NCBI GenBank assembly: GCA_036405975.1
Contig: DASWWM010000023.1
Coordinates: 1 to 10,690 of the forward strand
Direction of reading: 5' to 3'
Length of the DNA: 10,690 bases
Origin: VEQN01 sp036405975
Lineage (GTDB): Bacteria; Patescibacteriota; Minisyncoccia; Phycocordibacterales; CAIZLB01
Made by a program: the position numbers and the translations under genes. Under the pieces are notes generated by a model. That model was not told where the DNA came from and did not search any database. It saw only the letters and a program-made list of their open reading frames with translations. Shown in pieces: positions 1 through 5,713 of the stretch; the first letter of the stretch is position 1, and every line of letters starts with the position of its first letter.

Positions 1-87
1 AAGGCATTCGCCGCCATACAAAACAGGGCAGTCCGCGCATGTGCAGTTCTCGCCATTCCCAATCAAGATTCCAATTTTTTTCTTCAT
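1..87 (-). CDS. Start of a small Cys-rich protein (partial, runs off left edge)
   Basis: An ATG at 87-85 opens a minus-strand frame that stays open to the window edge, giving 29 residues. After a basic and hydrophobic start (MKKKIGILIG) comes a dense cysteine cluster, CTCADCPVLYGGEC, with Cys at about residues 17, 19, 22 and 30 (C-x-C-x2-C-x5-GxxC). This suggests a bound zinc ion or an Fe-S centre, but the protein is too short to assign to a family. It lies downstream of the acidic-protein gene and behind a structured leader at 112-175. No Shine-Dalgarno sequence is visible before the ATG. Cysteine patterning is the main reason to call it coding. The function is unknown, and the rest of the protein would be needed to judge it. 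Confidence 0.5.
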   Translation of the reverse strand, partial: MKKKIGILIGNGENCTCADCPVLYGGECL

Positions 88-111
88 GTTTGTGCGGTGT
101 CGTTCCAGACA

Positions 112-175
112 GGCTCGGTCCAGGTGGCAACAACGGCATCCACTTAAATATCATCGTTGCTTTCTGGACCGAACC
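112..175 (-). promoter_or_regulatory. Long hairpin in the leader of the Cys-rich gene
   Basis: Bases 164-175 pair with 112-123 over 12 positions. On the minus-strand RNA all twelve pair, one as a U-G wobble; on the plus strand that position is a C-A mismatch. Inside, after a symmetric 3x3 internal loop, 156-160 (GCAAC) pairs with 127-131 (GUUGC), leaving a loop of about 24 nt. The hairpin ends 24 nt before the ATG at 87. The strand preference of the wobble fits an RNA structure transcribed in the direction of the genes. A protein-binding DNA palindrome cannot be excluded. Confidence 0.45.
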
Positions 176-233
176 AGCCTCAGATGGACAGGTTCAGTTT
201 GTAATAAATCGTCTAGTGCCTTACCCTTGTACT

Positions 234-282
234 AAGCAGTCTCTGCTCCAATGTCTCGCTCATCAGGCGAGACTGCTTTTTT
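234..282 (+). terminator. Terminator-like hairpin with competing stems
   Basis: AAGCAGTCTC (234-243) pairs perfectly with GAGACTGCTT (269-278), and six T's follow on the plus strand (277-282). A second perfect stem, GTCTCGC (253-259) with GCGAGAC (267-273), uses part of the same 3' arm, so the two stems exclude each other. The T-run is on the plus strand, yet the only nearby gene end is that of the minus-strand acidic protein at 296. It may stop antisense transcription, or it may simply be a downstream hairpin for the minus operon. Confidence 0.4.
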
Positions 283-295
283 AAATATCCGAGAA

Positions 296-571
296 CTACC
301 AGGCTCGCTCCACTGTTGGGGCTTCTGTAGCTGCTGGAATTGCGCCGTCAACCTTTCCATCCTCATTTGAGGGTGCAGAATCGTCTGTTGGTGCATTGTC
401 AGTCGCAGCAGTCGTGACTGAAGCTGAGGCAGATCCTTCCGGAGCGGCATCCTCCTTCTTGTTCACAATCCGTGCAGCCTCAATCTCGTCTCCAACCTTC
501 ACTTCTTCAGCGACAAGGTTTGGATTAAGATCGAGATTTTCCTGAGTTACGATAACTTTATTTTCATCCAT
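296..571 (-). CDS. Small acidic Ala/Asp/Glu-rich protein, unknown function
   Basis: This frame encodes 91 residues and lies 44 bp downstream of the RusA-like gene in the same operon. Residues 1-38 look folded, with alternating hydrophobic and acidic positions and a VKVGDEIEAARIV stretch. Residues 39-91 are low complexity, rich in Ala, Ser, Thr, Pro, Asp and Glu, and probably disordered. There is no cysteine, no signal peptide and no membrane segment. The negative charge and disordered tail are shared by accessory proteins that bind replication factors and by DNA mimics, but nothing here identifies either role. The start is the ATG at 571; no clear ribosome-binding site precedes it. I do not recognise a family. 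Confidence 0.55.
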   Translation of the reverse strand: MDENKVIVTQENLDLNPNLVAEEVKVGDEIEAARIVNKKEDAAPEGSASASVTTAATDNAPTDDSAPSNEDGKVDGAIPAATEAPTVERAW

Positions 572-602
572 GGAATTTTTTTCAATTAGTTTTATAAGAG
601 GT

Positions 603-627
603 CTGGCCGATACGACTATACGGCCAG
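603..627. repeat. Inverted repeat at the end of the RusA-like gene
   Basis: CTGGCCG (603-609) and CGGCCAG (621-627) form a perfect 7-bp inverted repeat around an 11-nt loop that contains the resolvase stop codon (616-618). No T-run follows on either strand, so it is not a standard intrinsic terminator. It could be an mRNA end-stabilising or processing hairpin between the resolvase and acidic-protein cistrons. Confidence 0.45.
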
Positions 628-1035
628 CTGAACGATTACGATTCTTACCATCACTTTTCCGATCTTCTCTTTCGAAATCTCGAAATCATAGCTCCCAGAC
701 ACGTTCTTATCATTTACGAAAAGAGCATCAGCGATCCCTTTCTGCACATTGTCCGGATCAGGACGCGCATTATTGGCAAAATATGAGTACGTATGCAGGT
801 ATGCTTTCTGGTTCTTTTCCAAGCTGATTGGCTTTCCGTCCCAATTTCTAGCTGCCGTTATCATGTCTGCGTATTTTCCTGCATATGCCTTGACCACATA
901 ATCCTTCCAAGACTTGTATCTGCGACTGCCCTCATTCCAATAGCTCCCCTGAGTCGTACGGTGATAGCCGATAGGATTTCCTTTCGGATCTTCCTGATTG
1001 CCGCTTATTGTGAATTCGAGGGTGATTGGGTTCAT
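616..1035 (-). CDS. rusA: RusA-like Holliday-junction resolvase
   Basis: RusA-family enzymes are small Mg-dependent endonucleases, often carried by phages, that cut four-way junctions symmetrically as dimers. This 139-aa protein has the family signature at residues 91-110: RPDPDNVQKGIADALFVNDK. Asp93, Asp95, Lys99 and the Asp in the ND pair (Asp109) match the acidic metal-binding residues and catalytic lysine of the family, and the length is close to typical (about 120-140). Its start codon overlaps the stop of the preceding 168-aa gene by ATGA (1032-1035), so translation is probably coupled. Next to an annealing protein and a nuclease-motor fusion, it would resolve recombination intermediates made by this element. 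The family call is strong; junction cutting itself is inferred. Confidence 0.88.
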   Translation of the reverse strand: MNPITLEFTISGNQEDPKGNPIGYHRTTQGSYWNEGSRRYKSWKDYVVKAYAGKYADMITAARNWDGKPISLEKNQKAYLHTYSYFANNARPDPDNVQKGIADALFVNDKNVSGSYDFEISKEKIGKVMVRIVIVQLAV

Positions 1036-1538
1036 GATGCTTGTTCTGTGTTGATGCTTAGTTGCTGATGCAACGGTGTTGCCGGTGACCCCTTAATCAG
1101 ATCCATGAATAGTTCCTTTGGCACGAAAGTCGCATGAGGATTTGCCGTGTAGTATCTGAGCTGGATCTGTTCTGCTTGCGCTTTAATTTCTGCAGGCGGG
1201 GCTTTCCAGTCATGCCTACTTCCGTAAGTGAGTTCGAATCTGCCAAGCATTTTGCTTTTGACCTGAGGCGGCAATCTTGAGAGTGTCTGCAAGTGAGCCC
1301 TGTGTGCCTCATCAGTCTCATTGATTTGATTGAATGTGGTCTTCGCTGGCTTGTCGTATTCGATATCTCCTACCTTCCCAATTTCTCCCGACCATTCGAC
1401 GACTCCGGTATTTCCCAAAATCTGTATCCAAGTTCTCTTGTCCATCGATTCGTCTGCTCGCATGTCATCAACAATTTTTGCCCTTGAGTTCGACAGATAG
1501 ATTGGGTCCGGCTTTCCTTTGATGCTTATTTTTGCCAT
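1032..1538 (-). CDS. Unrecognised 168-aa protein of the recombination operon
   Basis: I do not recognise a family. The protein is soluble-looking with no membrane segment, no cysteines and mixed charge. It opens with a basic stretch (MAKISIKGKPDPIYL), has a Trp/Gly-rich middle (residues about 36-55, including WIQILGNTGVVEW), and ends with a helical, Gln-rich part from about residue 105. The gene is clamped between two replication and recombination genes. Its ATG shares one base with the stop of the DUF4373-like gene (TAATG, 1536-1540), and its TGA overlaps the RusA-like start by four bases. That coupling implies a stoichiometric or functional link, for example a DNA-binding or helicase-loading accessory factor, but no catalytic motif is visible to support a specific role. 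Confidence 0.75.
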   Translation of the reverse strand: MAKISIKGKPDPIYLSNSRAKIVDDMRADESMDKRTWIQILGNTGVVEWSGEIGKVGDIEYDKPAKTTFNQINETDEAHRAHLQTLSRLPPQVKSKMLGRFELTYGSRHDWKAPPAEIKAQAEQIQLRYYTANPHATFVPKELFMDLIKGSPATPLHQQLSINTEQAS

Positions 1539-2203
1539 TAGATTTGTCTTGAATGCTTAGGTTCTGATAATTCGACCTCCTGATCGAGCCACCGCTGACC
1601 ATTCAGGAACGTGCTCGGATGCGGAATATATTTGCCCCTTTCCGCTATCCAACCCTTGCTCAGCTTCAATTTCTTCAGGCCAGACATGATTTCTTCGAAT
1701 AGCTCCTCAGTAATCTTCAGCTTGTTCCATGCACGGATCGCCTGACCCTTTCCTTTCTTGTTCGGATATTCCTTGTAGAATATTTGGAACTGCTCTTCGT
1801 TTCTATTCTTATCTGGTCTTATCTCTTCTGTTCTTGTCTTATCTAGGCCGACATTATCCCTACCTTGTCGGGACTTTCTCCGGAGCTTATCCGAATACTC
1901 GTCGCCGTAGTCCTTAAGTTTTGGGATGTATAAATCCCCTATTTCTAGGCCTCTTTTGTCGATTAGGTTTACCGATGCAAAAAAATTCAAGAGGTGGTTC
2001 ATTCTTTCCTCAGAAACATGCCCAATGTGAGCCAGCACTCTTTTCCAGTTCTTTTCTATCTTAATGCGCGAATTTGTACCTTGCTGAGCGACGAATTCGA
2101 CGCAAATCCAGAAGAATCCGTAACCCTCCGTCCCGTGTTCCGACAACACCTGCTGAAGCTTTAAATTTGAGTATGAATCTGAGTAATGTTTAAACCACTT
2201 CAT
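1538..2203 (-). CDS. DUF4373-like phage replisome organiser
   Basis: The N-terminus begins WFKHYSDSYSNLKLQQVL and continues HGTEGYGFFWICVEFVAQ, the pattern of the Lin1244/Lin1753-like (DUF4373) winged-helix domain in phage replication proteins. After a charged linker (Lys/Arg/Asp/Asn rich), the last ~85 residues carry FYKEYPNKKGKGQAIRAWNKL and YIPHPSTFLNGQRWLDQE, a common C-terminal module of phage replisome organisers and helicase loaders. Such proteins are thought to bind the origin and deliver the helicase. I chose the ATG at 2203 (221 aa) because the family domain starts right there, 5 nt from the upstream stop. A TTG at 2257 would add 18 residues that overlap the FtsK-fusion gene. The nearest purine-rich site (AAGG) is too far upstream to decide. 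Its end overlaps the next start by one base. Confidence 0.82.
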   Translation of the reverse strand: MKWFKHYSDSYSNLKLQQVLSEHGTEGYGFFWICVEFVAQQGTNSRIKIEKNWKRVLAHIGHVSEERMNHLLNFFASVNLIDKRGLEIGDLYIPKLKDYGDEYSDKLRRKSRQGRDNVGLDKTRTEEIRPDKNRNEEQFQIFYKEYPNKKGKGQAIRAWNKLKITEELFEEIMSGLKKLKLSKGWIAERGKYIPHPSTFLNGQRWLDQEVELSEPKHSRQI

Positions 2204-2207
2204 ATGT

Positions 2208-4331
2208 TTAATTTGGTTTGTAACCTTGTAATCTTTCCATTCCACAATCTCCGGCAAAGATCATGTCACCGAATCCAAGTAGCTTCTCTGCGCCCTTCTC
2301 ATCGATCACGATGAGGCTTTCTAGGGCCTTGGAAGTCTTGAATACGACTTTAGTTGGAAAGTTCGCCTTGATTTTTCCGTTAATAACTTCAGCTCTAGGA
2401 GACTGCGTTGCAATCACTATATGGAATCCTGCAGCACGGCCAAGCTGTGCGATCTGAAGGATGAATCTCTCTATGTCCGCTGCAAGATTTATCTTGATAG
2501 CCTTCTGCTCATCTGAGCCCTCTATTGGTTCATACTCGGTGTAAACTTCGTCTGAAACCATCAGCTGACCGTACTCATCAATGACAACGATCTTGTACTT
2601 CCAATCCGGCATTTCAGTAATGTTCTTTGTTCCGGCATTTTCCATCTTTATGTACCGATCCTTCATCTCTTCAACAAGTTTTTTAAGCCCTGAATAGATC
2701 TTTATCGTATCTGCAGCGTATTCGAGCACGCTTGGCTTGCCCTTATGCTGCTTAAGCTCAACTCTCTTCGGATCGAACAAATGCATCTCCATGTTTGGGA
2801 TCTCATTTATCTGGTCAATGAAGTTATTAAGCCAGACACTCTTTCCACCTCCGGAAGCTCCGGCCACTAGGATATGAGGAGCGGTTCTGAAATCGAAACG
2901 CCTGTCACGGCCCATGATGTCTTGCCCGATGGCAATCTCGAATCCTTGGACACTCGGAACCGTTGGAAACGTCCGATCCTTTCTAGGAACTTCGAAACCG
3001 ACCATTGTAGAGCCCGGAATCGGCGCGAGGATGCGGACATCCCTTACCCCGAGAACCTGCTCTATATCGCTCGTATAATTGGCTAGGCGCGACATCTTCA
3101 GACCAAAGGACGGATTGAACCTATATAGGTCCACGCTCGCCCCGTGAATCAATGAATCGAACTGCAGCGCCATGCCGTGTTCCAGCATCTTTGTCTGTAT
3201 TTTTTCTTCGTTTTTCATTTTTTCGTAGTTAATATTTTTAGCTTGGACAAAGGCAACATCGAGCTTCTTCTGCAGTTGCTTCATGGTGCTCGCCCTCCGT
3301 ATCTCAGTCTTCAATAGATCCGTTATATTCGTCACCTGCCTTTCCTTCATGAGCTCAGCCACGTGTTCCGGAATATCCAATCTGTGAATGTAAGCGATTA
3401 TCGCAACCTCGTTGTCATACATGGCATCGAAGTTCGGGACATACACCTGCTCGCCATTCAAAGCCCTTGTCATGTCGTCGTAGTACCTGAAGAAGAAATC
3501 AAAGAAGAGGTCATTTTCGCCGAAGACGATTTCATACTCCCTGACCTGCTTTCCCCCGTCCTTGTTCTTTGTGTACTTCACCTCCTCGAATGTCACCGAA
3601 TAAGGCTCTTCCTCGTATTTGGCATATGCCAGAAGGTAATACGCCACCGCCTGAACAATCTTTTTTGCATCGATCTTGTCCGGATCAGAGAATGAATAGC
3701 AGGTTTTGTAATCCTTGATTTTCAGCTTTCCATCCTCTCTTTCGATCTTGTCGATATACCCCTTCATCTTCACTGGCAAGATAAGATCCTGCCCTCTCCA
3801 CTTCACATCGATTTTCTCAAGCAATCCTTCTTCCACGGCAACAAGAGTTTCAGGCTTATACGGCTTTTCCTTGACGTATGAATTGAAAGCGAAAGTGAAC
3901 CTATCGAAGAGATCCTGTTTATTTGCGATCGTCTTTGAGTACTCGACGAATCCATCATTGTATTTGTCGATGAAATCCATACCCGCCTTTAGACCGTATT
4001 CAATCGCTTCCGCTTCACTCGTAATGGCTACCTCATCCGTGCCTCCGTAATAGACCTCCATAGCTCTGTGAAATGCACTTCCGAGAACAGCTGATACGCC
4101 GATGGCTGTATCAAATTTATCCTTGTTGATATAGAGAATCTTGAAGAGGATCTGATTAGTTGAGAACTTTGCCATCGAGCTTGCCGAGTAGTGCTCTACC
4201 GGGAAAGCCAGACCGTCCTTATTCGATTGTTGGCTCTCCGCTTTCAGTGCCGACTTGAGTACCTTCGGCATCCGTAGGTCCATTCGCACTTTGGTCTTCC
4301 GCACCGTGGTTTGCTTCTTTTTCTTTTCCAT
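2208..4331 (-). CDS. PD-(D/E)XK (RecB/Cas4-like) nuclease fused to an FtsK-type DNA translocase
   Basis: This 707-aa protein has two modules. Residues ~46-300 are a RecB-type PD-(D/E)XK nuclease: YSASSMAKF start motif, GSAFH (His88), GYIDKI (Asp194), KIKDYKT (Asp207, Lys209) and the QAVAYYLLAY helix (Gln227/Tyr231). After a helical linker, residues ~380-707 are an FtsK/SpoIIIE motor. Its alpha-like part runs to VRILAPIPGSTMVGFEVP (432-449), then come Walker A GASGGGKS (491-498), LFDPKRVEL, Walker B IVVIDEYGQLM (Asp585, Glu586), AATQSPRA-like IATQSPRAEVI and EKLLGFGDMIF. It stops just after the position of the conserved RVQG, so the DNA-orienting gamma winged helix is missing, as are the N-terminal membrane helices. 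The likely activity is ATP-driven dsDNA tracking coupled to end resection that feeds RecT. The ATG at 4331 overlaps recT by 113 bp; in-frame ATGs at 4283 and 4271 are alternatives and also overlap. Confidence 0.87.
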   Translation of the reverse strand: MEKKKKQTTVRKTKVRMDLRMPKVLKSALKAESQQSNKDGLAFPVEHYSASSMAKFSTNQILFKILYINKDKFDTAIGVSAVLGSAFHRAMEVYYGGTDEVAITSEAEAIEYGLKAGMDFIDKYNDGFVEYSKTIANKQDLFDRFTFAFNSYVKEKPYKPETLVAVEEGLLEKIDVKWRGQDLILPVKMKGYIDKIEREDGKLKIKDYKTCYSFSDPDKIDAKKIVQAVAYYLLAYAKYEEEPYSVTFEEVKYTKNKDGGKQVREYEIVFGENDLFFDFFFRYYDDMTRALNGEQVYVPNFDAMYDNEVAIIAYIHRLDIPEHVAELMKERQVTNITDLLKTEIRRASTMKQLQKKLDVAFVQAKNINYEKMKNEEKIQTKMLEHGMALQFDSLIHGASVDLYRFNPSFGLKMSRLANYTSDIEQVLGVRDVRILAPIPGSTMVGFEVPRKDRTFPTVPSVQGFEIAIGQDIMGRDRRFDFRTAPHILVAGASGGGKSVWLNNFIDQINEIPNMEMHLFDPKRVELKQHKGKPSVLEYAADTIKIYSGLKKLVEEMKDRYIKMENAGTKNITEMPDWKYKIVVIDEYGQLMVSDEVYTEYEPIEGSDEQKAIKINLAADIERFILQIAQLGRAAGFHIVIATQSPRAEVINGKIKANFPTKVVFKTSKALESLIVIDEKGAEKLLGFGDMIFAGDCGMERLQGYKPN

Positions 4332-4977
4332 TTTTCATGAGGTTACCCATTGATAATGTTTTTGCATCCCTTATTGCTTCATTTGCTCGACCGGCAATGA
4401 TGCTCGAATCTGATGGCATTTCTTCCTCGATGTAGCTCTGTGCCAACTCTTCAGGACAGGCTTTTCTGTATGCGTGCATTTCGGCGACCTTGGCAATCAT
4501 CGTTCGAGGCTTGGTATCCCACATGCTAGGCGTATACTTCCCATCCCATGTCTTTCCAGCTTTGTAATACTCGTCGAAGTAAACTGTTGCCGTGTAGTCT
4601 CCGACATATCCGTTAACCATTCGCTGAACTGTGACCGTACACGAAATGATCTTTGTAGTTCCGTCTTCCGATTTTTCAGTTTCATATATCGGCGCTTTAA
4701 CACCGACAACTCCGCTACGCATACCAATCTTTCTGTTGTAATCGATCGAGGTAATAAGTGAGTACCCTTCTCCGAAAGGCAAGGCATAAACGTTCTTCTG
4801 CAGGAAATCCTTGAAGCTGAAGCCCCTAATCATCCCTTCCATAATCGCTTGCTTCATAAGCGTTGCATCGAACTTCCTAAACGTTGTCGCTATCAGTGCA
4901 GACACCACCTTTGGATCTGCGAGCTCTCGATTGAGCTCTTCATTGATGACGACAATCTGTGATTCTTTTGCTGTCAT
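4219..4977 (-). CDS. recT: RecT-family single-strand annealing protein
   Basis: RecT proteins coat single-stranded DNA and anneal complementary strands, usually beside a dedicated exonuclease. This 252-aa protein has the family layout: a helical N-terminus, YALPFGEGYSLITSIDYNRKI (64-84) leading to RSG (87-89), a beta-rich middle with VYFDEYYKAG (132-141), and the hallmark region MWDTKPRTMIAKVAEMHAYR followed by KACPEEL and IEEEM (152-187). Residues ~210-252 are a disordered Gly/Glu/Thr-rich tail whose DNA also encodes the start of the nuclease-FtsK gene in another frame. The partner nuclease here is that fusion, not a RecE or lambda-type exonuclease. No good Shine-Dalgarno site precedes the ATG. 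The leader holds alternative RNA stems (4993-5074), so translation may be controlled. Confidence 0.87.
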   Translation of the reverse strand: MTAKESQIVVINEELNRELADPKVVSALIATTFRKFDATLMKQAIMEGMIRGFSFKDFLQKNVYALPFGEGYSLITSIDYNRKIGMRSGVVGVKAPIYETEKSEDGTTKIISCTVTVQRMVNGYVGDYTATVYFDEYYKAGKTWDGKYTPSMWDTKPRTMIAKVAEMHAYRKACPEELAQSYIEEEMPSDSSIIAGRANEAIRDAKTLSMGNLMKNGKEKEANHGAEDQSANGPTDAEGTQVGTESGEPTIE

Positions 4978-5008
4978 ATTTGGTTATTTTCCGCTTATCC
5001 TCATCCAT
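4940..5008 (-). CDS. Possible 22-aa leader ORF overlapping the recT start
   Basis: An ATG at 5008-5006 opens a 22-codon frame (MDEDKRKITKYDSKRITDC then RHQ) ending with TGA at 4942-4940, inside recT in another frame. It is preceded by AAGGCGGT, one base off the classic AAGGAGGT ribosome-binding site, while most neighbouring genes have no such site. The AAGGC and the ATG both fall within arms of the alternative stems described at 4993-5074. It could be a leader peptide that couples to recT translation. The short length and the chance that AAGGC is there only for base pairing keep confidence low. Confidence 0.2.
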   Translation of the reverse strand: MDEDKRKITKYDSKRITDCRHQ

Positions 5009-5074
5009 TCCACCGCCTTGTAAGTGATGTCGCCCGTGAGGGAATAAATGGATGGAGGTAAGCAGATACAAGGC
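4993..5074 (-). promoter_or_regulatory. recT leader with two crossing stems (switch or pseudoknot)
   Basis: Two complementary pairs interleave. Stem A: 5047-5063 with 4993-5009, about 16 pairs if one base is bulged on each side. Stem B: 5067-5074 with 5015-5022, 8 perfect pairs (GCCTTGTA/TACAAGGC). The order is B, A, B, A on the minus strand. The link between the first arms is only 3 nt, so both full stems can hardly coexist; two exclusive shapes are more likely. The region fills the gap between the zinc-ribbon stop (5077) and the recT ATG (4977), so it could control recT expression. Confidence 0.5.
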
Positions 5075-5076
5075 TG

Positions 5077-5376
5077 TTAATTTTTAATAGGTGAACAATC
5101 AGGACATCGAGCGGTTCCAATAGGAGCTTCATGAGGCTCACCCGGATACACCCTTTCCATAGTCGTCACCTCTCTTGAACCGTCACACGTGCTGCAGATC
5201 TTTTCGTAACCTTCTGCATACGTGCCCAACATCTGTCCGTTATCGAATTCAATTTCGTACCAAGCTTCGTGCGAAGCTGCCAATGCTCCATCTTCAACCG
5301 TTAGCACTGTGCCTATCAATCCTTCTTTGCTACTGACTCGATCCCCTTCTTCAAATCTCGTTTTTAATTGATTCAT
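5077..5376 (-). CDS. Small KOW-like/zinc-ribbon protein, unknown role
   Basis: This 99-aa protein has two parts. Residues ~9-60 form a KOW/SH3-like beta pattern: EEGDRVSSKEGLIGTVLTVE followed by WYEIEFDNGQMLGTYAEGYEKI. Residues 61-94 carry two CxxC knuckles (Cys61/Cys64 in CSTCDGSREV and Cys91/Cys94 in CPDC), which would bind one zinc ion; the first resembles the DnaJ CxxCxG type. KOW-like folds bind RNA polymerase, ribosomes or nucleic acid, so a transcription or nucleic-acid role in the early operon is plausible but unproven. Its ATG overlaps the stop of the 58-aa membrane protein by four bases (ATGA, 5373-5376), which suggests coupled translation. No family is recognised with certainty. 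Confidence 0.68.
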   Translation of the reverse strand: MNQLKTRFEEGDRVSSKEGLIGTVLTVEDGALAASHEAWYEIEFDNGQMLGTYAEGYEKICSTCDGSREVTTMERVYPGEPHEAPIGTARCPDCSPIKN

Positions 5377-5549
5377 AGAAGTGAGTTAACTACTGGCATG
5401 ATCTGAGTTTCTGCATAAACGTAACCTGCAAAACAGACGATTGCGATGGCGAATGCAGCCATAGCTAGCACACCCTCCCAATCAAATCCTTTCTTTTCTA
5501 GCGTTTGAATTTCAAACCCAATGCCCAATGATTCTTTAAATTTTGACAT
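5373..5549 (-). CDS. 58-aa single-pass membrane protein, first gene of the operon
   Basis: A minus-strand frame from the ATG at 5549 to a TGA at 5375-5373 encodes 58 residues. Residues 1-25 are charged and hydrophilic, with a Lys pair before GFDWEGV. About residues 26-46 form one hydrophobic helix rich in Ala, Ile, Val and Phe (for example MAAFAIAIVCFAGYVYA), and a short tail follows. There is no signal-peptidase motif that convinces me, so it is probably an anchored protein. Its stop overlaps the next ATG by ATGA. A purine run, AAAAAGAG, lies one base before the start codon. The ATG sits 10 nt past the large structured element at 5559-5684, so that structure is its leader. Small membrane proteins are common in phage early regions, but no specific function can be given. 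Confidence 0.6.
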   Translation of the reverse strand: MSKFKESLGIGFEIQTLEKKGFDWEGVLAMAAFAIAIVCFAGYVYAETQIMPVVNSLL

Positions 5550-5558
5550 TCTCTTTTT

Positions 5559-5684
5559 GTAGCGAGCTGAGGTAGGGAAACCCGAAGCTATCGGATTGTG
5601 AGAAATACTTTGCCTATCTCACTTGCACGGCACGGACCGTACAAAGAGCATCCGTGATATACATTCCCCGCCTCAACTCGCTAC
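5559..5684 (-). ncRNA. 126-nt structured element: long stem closing a four-way junction
   Basis: Bases 5664-5684 and 5559-5579 form a 21-position outer stem. As minus-strand RNA 20 positions pair (two G-U wobbles, one C-A mismatch); as plus-strand RNA there would be two mismatches. The enclosed 84 nt hold three hairpins: 5651-5656 with 5631-5636 (CACGGA/UCCGUG), 5617-5622 with 5598-5603 (GUGAGA/UCUCAC), and 5591-5594 with 5582-5585 (CCGA/UCGG). CCGUG occurs twice in a row near the first hairpin, so that arm could slip. It ends 10 nt before the ATG at 5549. It could be a cis-acting leader, a stand-alone RNA, or a cruciform replication or recombination site. I do not recognise a known RNA family. 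Confidence 0.55.
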
Positions 5685-5713
5685 TGAGTTAATTAATAAT
5701 GTTCGACCAAACC

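Noticed and set aside
234..282. CUGAUGA on the minus strand, as in the hammerhead ribozyme core
   Set aside because: It is the loop of the 253-273 hairpin; the second stem and GAAA core needed for a hammerhead are missing.
39..284. Plus-strand frame of 81 codons at the left edge
   Set aside because: It opposes the Cys-rich minus-strand frame, crosses two stable hairpins and has no protein-like motif.
609..623. Sequence similar to a T7-type phage promoter (GATACGACTATACGG)
   Set aside because: It lacks three bases of the T7 consensus and is explained by the end of the resolvase gene and its inverted repeat; no T7-like polymerase gene is visible.
5559..5684. tRNA or tmRNA for the cloverleaf-like element
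   Set aside because: The outer stem is 21 positions, not 7, and there is no T-loop GTTCRA sequence, anticodon arm of proper size or CCA end.
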